DNA of 64,000 nucleotides, taken from NCBI RefSeq assembly GCF_017815515.1, contig NZ_CP072611.1:1612001-1676000 (forward strand). The letters run 5' to 3'. The DNA is from Aureimonas populi. GTDB lineage: Bacteria > Pseudomonadota > Alphaproteobacteria > Rhizobiales > Rhizobiaceae. The translations under genes were made by a program, and so were the position numbers. Below are positions 57,427 to 64,000 of this stretch, piece by piece; position 1 is the first letter of the stretch; each line of letters starts with the position of its first letter. The notes beneath the pieces were generated by a model. It ran no database searches and had not been told where the DNA came from. It was given only the letters and a program-made list of their open reading frames with translations.

Positions 57427-58598
57427 GCCGCGCACGCTTCGGCGATGCCCGGCCGGGCGGCGGCCAGCGCCCGCGCGGCGATGCCGTCCCAGCTCCGCTC
57501 GGCCAGCGCGTGGACGCGCGCCTCGGCGGCCCGCGCGAGCGCGGCTGGGTAGTCGTCCATCTTGGCGGCCAGCGCGCGCGCCAGCGCCGCCGCATCGCCC
57601 GGCTCGGTCAGGCGCCCGAAGCACCCCTCGCGCAGAAGCTCGGGCAGGGTGCCGGTGCGGCTGGCGACCACCGGAAGGCCGGCGGCCATGTAGTCCAGCA
57701 CCTTCAGGGGAGAGAAGTAGAAGCCGTGCAGCGGCGGATAGGGCGCCACGCCCACATGCATCTCCTGAAGATGGGAGGGCACGAGGGCGGGCGCGACGGT
57801 GCCCGCGAAGGTCACTGCGCCGGCAAGCCCGGCACCGCGCGCCTGCTCCTCCAGCGCGGGCCGCTCCGGCCCGTCGCCGACGATGCGGATCACCACGTCC
57901 CGCCCCTCGGCGCGCAGGCGGCTCACGGCCTCCAGCAGCGTGGCGGTGCCGTGCCAGGGCTTGAGCGTGCCGAGGAAGCCGACGACGAAGGGCGTGCCCT
58001 CCATGGGGGCGCGACGGGGCGCCAGGGCGCCGAAGCGCACGGGATCGACGCCGTTCTCCTCCACGAGGACGCGGTCCGCCTCCACGCCCATGGCGCGCGC
58101 ATGGGCCGCCACCGGCTCGCTGACGCACAGGACGAGCCCGGCCCGGCCCATCGCCTCGCGGGCCATGGACATGGCGGTGCCGCGATCGACGAGGCCGCGA
58201 TGGGCCGCCTGCTCCTCCACCAGCGGGGCGTTCACCTCCAGCACCGAGGGCAGGCCCTCGGCCGCCGCCCAGCCCATGGCCGCCGCGCTCCACAGCGAAT
58301 GGCGCTCATAGACGAGGTCGACGCCGGGAAGGCCGGAAAGCAGGGCGGTCACATGCGGGTCGTGGCCGATCAGCGCGCTTTCGCGCGCCGCGCCGGTCAG
58401 GCCGGAGGTGCGCGGCAGCCGGGCAAGGTCCAGATCGTCGAGGTCGGCCGGCGCCGTTCCGCCCAGCCGCCGGGCGATCAGCGTCACCTCGTGCCCCAGC
58501 CGGCGCATGGCGCGGACCATGTCCTGCACATGCACCGAGGCGCCCTTGGCGCCGAAGACGGGAATGCCGGGATCGGCGCAGACATAGGCGATATGCAT
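57423..58598 (-). CDS. Glycosyltransferase, GT4-like
   Basis: A 391-residue GT-B glycosyltransferase. The N-terminal domain begins MHIAYVCADPGIPVFGAKGASVHVQDMVRAM (partly quoted), and the GT1/GT4 C-terminal domain has VVGFLGTLKPWHG, VRIVGDGPE-like IRIVGDGPERPALEEQA, and the nucleotide-sugar E-x7-E-type YFSPLKVLDYMAAGLPVVASR. The sugar donor is unknown. Its ATG overlaps the stop of the next upstream gene by one base and its stop overlaps the exporter. Confidence 0.9.
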
Positions 58599-59845
58599 CA
58601 GCCCACCTCCGCGAGGCGCGGGCGCGGGGAGGCGCGGGGCGCCGGCGCGCGCAGCGCCTGGAAGATCTCCCGCTGCCGGGCCGCGTTGGCGCGGATGTCG
58701 AACTCGGCCTCCACAAGCGCGCGGCCGGCCTTCGCCAGGCGCGCGCCCAGGGCCGGCGCGCCGAGGAGGCGTGCCATGGCGTCGGCCAGCGCCGGGGCAT
58801 CGTGCTCGGGCACCAGAAGCCCCGTCTCGCCGTCGCGCACCAGCTCCGGGATGCCGGTGACGGGGGTCGAGACGCACGGGACGCCGAGCGCCATCGCCTC
58901 CAGCAGCACGGTGGGCAGCCCGTCGCGATTGCCGTCCTCGCCCACCACGCAAGGGGCGACGAAGAGGTCGGCCTCGCGCATGGCCGCCAGCACCTCGGCC
59001 TGCGGGCGCGGGCCGCTGAGGCGCAGCTCCGCCGAGAGCCCGCGCGCCGCGATGCGCTCGCCAAGGTCTGCCAGCAAGGGCCCGTCGCCGATGATCCGCG
59101 CCTCGAAGGGCACGCCCCGCCGCTTGAGGATGGCGCAGGCGTCCACCAGCACGTCGAAGCCCTTCTTCTCCACCAGCCGCCCGACGGCGAGGATGCTTCG
59201 CCCGGTGCCTGCGCCCGCGCGCGGCGAGAAGGCGAAGCGCTCTAGGTCGATGCCGTTGTAGAGGCGGTGGACATGGCTCATGCCGAAGGTGCGGCGCAGA
59301 TGGTCGAGATTGTAGTCCGAAACCGTGATGACGGCGGCCGCGTCGCGCATCTTCACGCCGAGGTCCACCGATTCCTCATAGGCGAAGTAGATGTCCTTGG
59401 CGTGGGCGGTGAAGGTGTAGGGGATGGCCGCCAGACAGGCGGCGAGCCGTGCCACGGTGGTGGCGCGTGTGCCGAAATGGGCGTGCAGATGCTCGATGCC
59501 CCGCTCGCGGGAAAGGAGCGCGACCTCGATCGCCTGCATCAGGATCTCGCCTGGAACCTCCGCGCATTCGGCAAGGACCGCCGAAAGGCCGGGCAGCTCG
59601 ATCTGGGCGCGCGACAGGAGCGGCCCGATCTCGCGCAGCTTCGGGGCTACGTGCTGCACGGCGTTCACCGGCGCGCGCACCCGCGACAGGATGTCCTGGA
59701 AATGGGTTTCGAGAACCGTGCGCAGCGAGAAGATCTCGATCTCGACGCCGGCCTCCTCATGCGCCAGGATTTCGTTGACGACGAAGGTCTCGGAGAATCG
59801 GGGGTAGCGCTTCAGCACATAGCCGATCTTCAGGGGGCTCTGCAT
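58598..59845 (-). CDS. Glycosyltransferase, GT4 family (exopolysaccharide-type)
   Basis: A 415-residue GT-B enzyme starting MQSPLKIGYVLKRYPRFSETFVVNEILAHE (partly quoted), a beginning found in colanic-acid and other exopolysaccharide glycosyltransferases. The C-terminal half has ILAVGRLVEKKGFDVLVDAC, IIGDGPLLADL and the acceptor/donor motif EDGNRDGLPTVLLEAMALGVPCVSTPV. It is four bases downstream of the third glycosyltransferase gene. Substrate unknown. Confidence 0.9.
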   Translation of the reverse strand: MQSPLKIGYVLKRYPRFSETFVVNEILAHEEAGVEIEIFSLRTVLETHFQDILSRVRAPVNAVQHVAPKLREIGPLLSRAQIELPGLSAVLAECAEVPGEILMQAIEVALLSRERGIEHLHAHFGTRATTVARLAACLAAIPYTFTAHAKDIYFAYEESVDLGVKMRDAAAVITVSDYNLDHLRRTFGMSHVHRLYNGIDLERFAFSPRAGAGTGRSILAVGRLVEKKGFDVLVDACAILKRRGVPFEARIIGDGPLLADLGERIAARGLSAELRLSGPRPQAEVLAAMREADLFVAPCVVGEDGNRDGLPTVLLEAMALGVPCVSTPVTGIPELVRDGETGLLVPEHDAPALADAMARLLGAPALGARLAKAGRALVEAEFDIRANAARQREIFQALRAPAPRASPRPRLAEVG

Positions 59846-59849
59846 GGGC

Positions 59850-61088
59850 TCACTCGGCGGCTAGTGCGAGAGGGGCGAGGGGGCTTTTCACGCGGCGCGG
59901 GGCGGCCAGGACCGCCTGCGCCAGCACGGGAAGGCGCGACAGGGCGCCGCGATCGATCCGGCCATGCCGGTCGTGGCGCGCGCCCGTGGCCCGCGCCAGC
60001 CAGAGGCCGATGGCCTGCGGCTCCACGCCTTCGGGCGGCAGGCAGTCGAGCAGCCCGCGCGCGGCCAGGCGCTCGGCGCGCACCATCTGTTCCAGGCGCG
60101 GCACGGTGCGCGGCGCGACGAGCGCCGGCGTGTCGAGCCCCAGCACCTCGCAGACGGTGTTGTAGCCGCCCATGCACACCAGGGCGGCGGCCTCGCGCAT
60201 CAGGGGAACCGGCTCGGGCAGGAAGTCGTGGATGATGTCGCCGGGGCGCGCCAGCGCGGCAAGGCCGGCCCTGTCCTCCGGCGCCATCAGGGGCCCCGCC
60301 ACGAGGACACGCACATGGCCCGGCGGCGCGGGGGCGCGCAGGAAGGCCTGCGCGAGCGCCACGCCGTCCTGCCCACCGCCCACCACGCACAGCACGTAGG
60401 GCTCGGCCGGAATCGCGCCCGGAGCTGCGTCGGCAAGCCCGGCCGTGCGGTCCAGATAGCCGGTGAAGCGCATGCGCGCGGCCAGCGATGGCGCGATGGC
60501 GTAGGCCCTGCGCGCGTCGAAGACCTGAGGGTCGCCATAGATCCAGATGGCGTCGTAGCTGGCCTCCATCTGGGCCAGCGCGCCGCTGGCGGCCCATTCG
60601 CGCCGGGTCGTCTCCGGCTCGTCCACGATGTCGCGCAGGCCCAGCACGGTGCGTGCGTCCGCGCGCCGTCCCAGAGCCTCCAGCGCCGGGCGAAGTTCGC
60701 CCATCGCCCCGAGCGGCACGTTGTCCACCACCACCAGCGAGGGGGCGAAGCGCTCCAGCGCCGCGCCGATGGTGGCCGCGCGCAGATGCGCCAGCTCGTC
60801 GGCCTCCATCGCGAAGACGCGCGGCCGATAGGCGCCCTCCACGTCCTTGGCGTAGCCCGGCAGGGTCAGGCACTCCACGCGCGGCGGCAGCGGGAAGGCG
60901 CCCGCGCAGGCCAGCCCCGTCACCATCAGAACCTCGGTGCCAGGATCGGCGCCCGTCAGCGCGTCCGCGATGAGGAGATTGCGGCGGAAATGGCCAAGGC
61001 CCATCGTATCGTGCGAGTAGAGCACGACGCGGCGAAGCCTCGCCGCGTCGAAGCGCTCTCCATGCTGCGGCGCGAAGGGGGCTGTCAT
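59850..61088 (-). CDS. MurG-like glycosyltransferase family protein
   Basis: A 412-residue GT-B protein of the MurG/GT28-like group. N-terminal VVLYSHDTMGLGHFRRNLLIADAL, a mid-domain VLGLRDIVDEPE and IWIYGDPQVFD, and the C-terminal YVLCVVGGGQDGVALAQAFL and CMGGYNTVCEVLGLDTPALVAPR match predicted glycosyltransferases of this family (motifs partly quoted). It is the first gene of the five-gene operon. ATG 61088 (MTAPFAPQ) is chosen over the longer frame from 61157, which would cover the direct repeats in the promoter. Confidence 0.85.
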   Translation of the reverse strand: MTAPFAPQHGERFDAARLRRVVLYSHDTMGLGHFRRNLLIADALTGADPGTEVLMVTGLACAGAFPLPPRVECLTLPGYAKDVEGAYRPRVFAMEADELAHLRAATIGAALERFAPSLVVVDNVPLGAMGELRPALEALGRRADARTVLGLRDIVDEPETTRREWAASGALAQMEASYDAIWIYGDPQVFDARRAYAIAPSLAARMRFTGYLDRTAGLADAAPGAIPAEPYVLCVVGGGQDGVALAQAFLRAPAPPGHVRVLVAGPLMAPEDRAGLAALARPGDIIHDFLPEPVPLMREAAALVCMGGYNTVCEVLGLDTPALVAPRTVPRLEQMVRAERLAARGLLDCLPPEGVEPQAIGLWLARATGARHDRHGRIDRGALSRLPVLAQAVLAAPRRVKSPLAPLALAAE

Positions 61089-61126
61089 CAGGCCGGGCTT
61101 TCCTGTTCCATGGGGCGAGGTCGCTC

Positions 61127-61155
61127 CTGTTATCGGAATGTCATCTAGATGACGC
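61127..61155. promoter_or_regulatory. Direct repeats and palindrome in the divergent promoter
   Basis: CTGTTAT-N4-ATGTCAT (61127-61144) has the 7-4-7, 11-bp-period layout of OmpR/PhoB-family sites and differs from two CTGTCAT half-sites at two positions. Overlapping it is a perfect 14-bp palindrome GTCATCTAGATGAC (61140-61153). A TAGAAT -10-like hexamer lies at 61182-61187 in front of the kinase gene, without a matching -35. The region controls the glycosyltransferase operon on one side and the two-component genes on the other. Which protein binds is not known. Confidence 0.5.
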
Positions 61156-61250
61156 AAAAGGCCCGTCGGCGGCGAAAAGGTTAGAATTTGGAAAGAGCGG
61201 GATTAGAAGTTGATGAGAGGCGCGCGCCCTTCCGCGCCCGGCGCGCGGCC

Positions 61251-62807
61251 ATGCCGATCCGCGAGCGCATCCTCGTCCTGCTGCTCGTGGTGGCCGCCTT
61301 CATCGCGTCCTCCATCGCCATCACCTGGGTGGGCCTTCGCACCACGGAAGGCGTTGTGCAGCGCATCGCGGAGACGCAGCGGCGCTTCCAGGCGCTCAAC
61401 GACGTGGAGCAGAGCGTGAGCAATCACGCCGAGCAGATCGCCGAGGTGCTGCTCCTCGGCGAGGAGCAGATGGACGACTTCCTCAGGGCCAGCCTCGCGG
61501 TGGACGAGAGCCTGCGGAAGCTGGGCGATCTGGCGAGCGAATCGGCCGGCGCCGAGGGCCGGTTCGACACGGCGCTGGTGCAGCGCCTGGGCGAGGTGCA
61601 CCGGGCCATCGCGCTGGCCGCCGAACACATCTTCCGCCTGCGCGAGGAAGGCCGGCAGGCCGAAGCGGTGGCCGCCTTCCGCAGCGATGTCGAGTATCAG
61701 CTCTCCTACGAGTTCAAGACGCTGCTGGCGAGCGCGACGAGCGAGGCGCGAGGCGAGCTGGCGGCGGAACTGGCCGAGGCGCGCGAGCGCCAGGCGCGGC
61801 TGGTGGCCATCGCCATCCTCCTGTCCATCCTCACCAGCCTCTCCTGCGCGGCCCTCGGGCGGCTGCTCTATCGCGACATCGTCCATCCCGTGCGCCGCCT
61901 TCGCCAGGGCGCCGACGCCATCGCCCAGGGCGATCTCGACCATCGTGTGGGCATTGCGGGCCGGGGCGATTTCTCGCGCCTCGCCGCCAGCTTCGACGCC
62001 ATGGCCAAGACCCTGAAGGAGAAGCAGGAGGGACTGGCGGCCGCGCAACTCGGGCTGGAGCGCGAGGTGCGCGCGCGCACCCGCGAGCTGACGCTGGCCA
62101 ACGAGCGGCTGCAACGCATCGACGGGCAGCGGGCGCAGTTCTTCGCCGATGTCAGCCACGAGCTGCGCACGCCCCTCACCATCCTGCGCGGCGAGGCGGA
62201 CGTGGCCCTGCGCGCGGGCGACGGGGAGAGCCACCGCGACTCCCTCTCCCGCATCCGTGCCCAGGCCGCGGAGATGGGCCGCCTCCTGGAGGAGCTCCTC
62301 GCCTTCGCGCGCTCCGAAAGCGAGGACGTGCCGCTGGACCTGGAGCCGGTCGAGCTGGCGCGGGTGCTGGGCGAGGCCATCGCCGACAGCCAGGTGCTGG
62401 CGGAGCGGGCGGGCGTTTCGGTGGAATCGCGCGTGGAGGACCCGTCCATGATTCTCCAGGCCGACGCCGCGCGCCTGCGGCAGGTCTTCCTGATCGGGCT
62501 GGACAACGCCATCAAATATTCCGCGCGCGGCGACCTCGTCACCGTCTCGGCCATCCGCATCGCCGGGGAGGCGCAGATCGTGATTTCAGACAGCGGCATC
62601 GGCCTGCCGGACGGGGAGGGCGAGCAGGCCTTCGAGCGCTTCTATCGCGGGCCGGCGGCGCGGGGCCGCAGCCCCGGGGGGCTGGGCCTCGGCCTCTCGA
62701 TCGCGCGCACCATCGTGGAGCGGCACCGCGGCGAGATCGCGCTGGAAGGCCGGGAGGAGGGGGCGGGCGCGCGCCTGCGCATCCGCCTGCCGCTGGTGCC
62801 GCGATGA
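61251..62807 (+). CDS. Sensor histidine kinase
   Basis: A 518-residue membrane kinase. A first membrane helix (ILVLLLVVAAFIASSIAITWVG) and a second near residue 190 (LVAIAILLSILTSLSCAALG) flank a helical periplasmic domain of about 150 residues. Then HAMP, a coiled coil, HisKA with His303 in DVSHELRTPLTIL, and an ATPase domain with DNAIKYSARGD, SDSGIGLPDGE and GLGLGLSIARTIV. ATG 61251 is chosen; the frame is open to TTG 61188. The stimulus is unknown. It is coupled to the response regulator (ATGA). Confidence 0.9.
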   Translation: MPIRERILVLLLVVAAFIASSIAITWVGLRTTEGVVQRIAETQRRFQALNDVEQSVSNHAEQIAEVLLLGEEQMDDFLRASLAVDESLRKLGDLASESAGAEGRFDTALVQRLGEVHRAIALAAEHIFRLREEGRQAEAVAAFRSDVEYQLSYEFKTLLASATSEARGELAAELAEARERQARLVAIAILLSILTSLSCAALGRLLYRDIVHPVRRLRQGADAIAQGDLDHRVGIAGRGDFSRLAASFDAMAKTLKEKQEGLAAAQLGLEREVRARTRELTLANERLQRIDGQRAQFFADVSHELRTPLTILRGEADVALRAGDGESHRDSLSRIRAQAAEMGRLLEELLAFARSESEDVPLDLEPVELARVLGEAIADSQVLAERAGVSVESRVEDPSMILQADAARLRQVFLIGLDNAIKYSARGDLVTVSAIRIAGEAQIVISDSGIGLPDGEGEQAFERFYRGPAARGRSPGGLGLGLSIARTIVERHRGEIALEGREEGAGARLRIRLPLVPR

Positions 62808-63481
62808 ACGTGCTTCTCGTCGAGGACGACCCGCGCATCCTCTCCTTCCTGCAACGCGGGCTGGAGGCGGAGGGGTTCTCGGTGGCGACCGCCACGGACG
62901 GACTGTCGGCGCTGGAGGCGATCCGGGCGAACGGCATCGACCTCGTCATCCTGGACAGGATGCTGCCGCGCATGGACGGGCTGACGCTGTGCCGCACGGT
63001 GCGCCAGGAGGCGCGTCCCGTGCTCATCCTCATGCTCACCGCCAAGGACAGCCTGCCCGACAAGATCGAGGGTCTCCAGGGCGGCGCGGACGATTATCTG
63101 ACCAAGCCCTTCTCCTTCGACGAGCTGCTGGCGCGGATCGGCGCGCTCAAGCGGCGCGCCCCGGTGTGGGAGGCGAGCGGCCGGCTGGCCGTGGGCCCGG
63201 TGGAGATCGACGAGACGAGCCACCGCGTGACCATGAACGGGGAGGACGTCTCCCTCACGCCGCGCGAATACGAGCTGCTGCGCTTCCTGATGGCCAATGC
63301 CGGCAAGGTGGTGAGCCGCCAGCGGCTCCTGTCCAGCGTCTGGAACTACGGCTTCGATCCGGGCACCAAGGTGGTCGACGTCTATATCCGCTATCTGCGC
63401 GCCAAGCTCGGCGACCATGACGGGCATCTCATCCGCACCGTGCGCGGCGTCGGCTACAGGCTGGCCGCCCCCGGCGCGTGA
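62804..63481 (+). CDS. OmpR-family response regulator
   Basis: A 225-residue regulator with a receiver domain (acidic pocket VEDD, phospho-acceptor Asp51 in VILDRMLPRMDG, Lys in DYLTKPFSFDELLARI) and a C-terminal winged helix (LTPREYELLRFLMANAGKVVSRQRLL; VDVYIRYLRAKLGD; RTVRGVGYRL, partly quoted). It is the partner of the kinase and may recognise the 11-bp-spaced repeats upstream of the pair. Confidence 0.94.
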   Translation: MNVLLVEDDPRILSFLQRGLEAEGFSVATATDGLSALEAIRANGIDLVILDRMLPRMDGLTLCRTVRQEARPVLILMLTAKDSLPDKIEGLQGGADDYLTKPFSFDELLARIGALKRRAPVWEASGRLAVGPVEIDETSHRVTMNGEDVSLTPREYELLRFLMANAGKVVSRQRLLSSVWNYGFDPGTKVVDVYIRYLRAKLGDHDGHLIRTVRGVGYRLAAPGA

Positions 63482-63490
63482 GCCCGCGCC

Positions 63491-64000
63491 TCAGCCGCGC
63501 GCCCAGTCGATCAGGCGCTCGAGAAAGGCGTCGCAGGCCGCGATCTGCTCGATGGCGATGAACTCGTCGGCCTTGTGCGCCTGCGTGATGGAGCCGGGGC
63601 CGCAGACGATCGTCTGCGTGCCGAGCATCTCGTGGAAGCGCCCGGCCTCCGTGCCGTAGGCCACCTTGGAATGGCCGTTGGTGCGCGAGAAGCTCCTGGC
63701 GAGGCGCGCCACCTCCGCGTCCGGCGGCGTCTCCAGTCCCGGAAAGCCGGCATAGACCTCCAGCTCGATACCGGCCTCGGGCGCGTGCGCGCCCATTTCG
63801 GCGTTCAGCTCCGCGACATAGGCGGCCAGTTCCTCCACGAGGGCGTCCGCGTCCTCGAAGGGCAGGACGCGGAACTCGCATTGCAGCACGCACTCGTCGG
63901 GCACGATGTTCAGCGCCGTCCCGCCCGCGATGGTGCCGGTATGGGCGGTGGTGAAGGGAATGTCGTAGGCCTCGTCCCGCCCCCCGCAGGTGGCCAGTCG
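63491..64000 (-). CDS. argE: Acetylornithine deacetylase-like M20 peptidase, partial (N-terminus beyond window)
   Basis: About 169 C-terminal residues of an M20-family enzyme run off the window edge. Visible are FTTAHTGTIAGGTALNIVPDECVLQCEFR (the dimerisation-domain entrance, partly quoted), KVAYGTEAGRFHEMLGTQTIVCGPGSITQAHKADEFI near the active site, with the His of QAHKADEF a likely metal ligand. These resemble ArgE, which removes acetyl from N-acetylornithine; DapE is excluded because a dapE is already present. Truncation is due to the window boundary. Confidence 0.8.
   Translation of the reverse strand, partial: RLATCGGRDEAYDIPFTTAHTGTIAGGTALNIVPDECVLQCEFRVLPFEDADALVEELAAYVAELNAEMGAHAPEAGIELEVYAGFPGLETPPDAEVARLARSFSRTNGHSKVAYGTEAGRFHEMLGTQTIVCGPGSITQAHKADEFIAIEQIAACDAFLERLIDWARG

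Overview
The window is ordinary, gene-dense, high-GC chromosome from an alphaproteobacterium, most likely of the order Hyphomicrobiales (Rhizobiales). The case rests on gene order (rmuC, def, fmt, truA, a small membrane protein, dapE, dapD), on rhizobial-type transporter and regulator families, and on frequent ATGA/GTGA gene overlaps. I cannot name the genus. I saw no tRNA, rRNA, CRISPR array, insertion sequence, phage gene or integration site.

Bases 1-9005 are housekeeping: RmuC (cut by the window edge), peptide deformylase, Met-tRNA formyltransferase, tRNA pseudouridine synthase, two lysine/diaminopimelate genes (dapE, dapD), a lipoprotein lytic transglycosylase, a HAD nucleotidase and argB. 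Bases 9200-20335 hold a predicted outer-membrane barrel, a five-gene family-5 peptide-type ABC importer, a Kef-type K+/H+ antiporter, a class II glycerate kinase, a 23-residue membrane peptide too short for normal gene callers, and a DedA protein. Bases 20517-28666 combine vitamin functions: an EamA exporter, a cobalamin riboswitch in front of a BtuB-type receptor, a short core-MetE methionine synthase, and thiBPQ behind a TPP riboswitch.

Bases 28667-36675 hold a LysR regulator, a GNAT-fold acyltransferase with a small partner, an M19 dipeptidase, and the C4-dicarboxylate system dctD-dctB / dctA. The dctB-dctA gap carries a near-perfect sigma-54 promoter and two candidate DctD sites. Bases 36729-54586 form the centrepiece, a contiguous glycine betaine locus: an OpuA-type importer (opuAA-AB-AC), Rieske monooxygenase gbcA and reductase gbcB (betaine to dimethylglycine), dgcA-dgcB with a dedicated electron-transfer flavoprotein (dimethylglycine to sarcosine), soxBDAG (sarcosine to glycine plus a C1 unit), and a divergent GbdR-like AraC regulator. 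Together they import betaine and strip its three methyl groups.

Bases 54635-61088 are a compact five-gene operon of three glycosyltransferases, an ABC exporter and a small-molecule kinase-fold protein. It is divergent from a histidine kinase/response regulator pair (61251-63481), and the shared promoter has 11-bp-spaced direct repeats and a perfect 14-bp palindrome. This operon, whose product I cannot name, is the best candidate here for undescribed biology. The window ends inside an M20 acetylornithine deacetylase-like gene.
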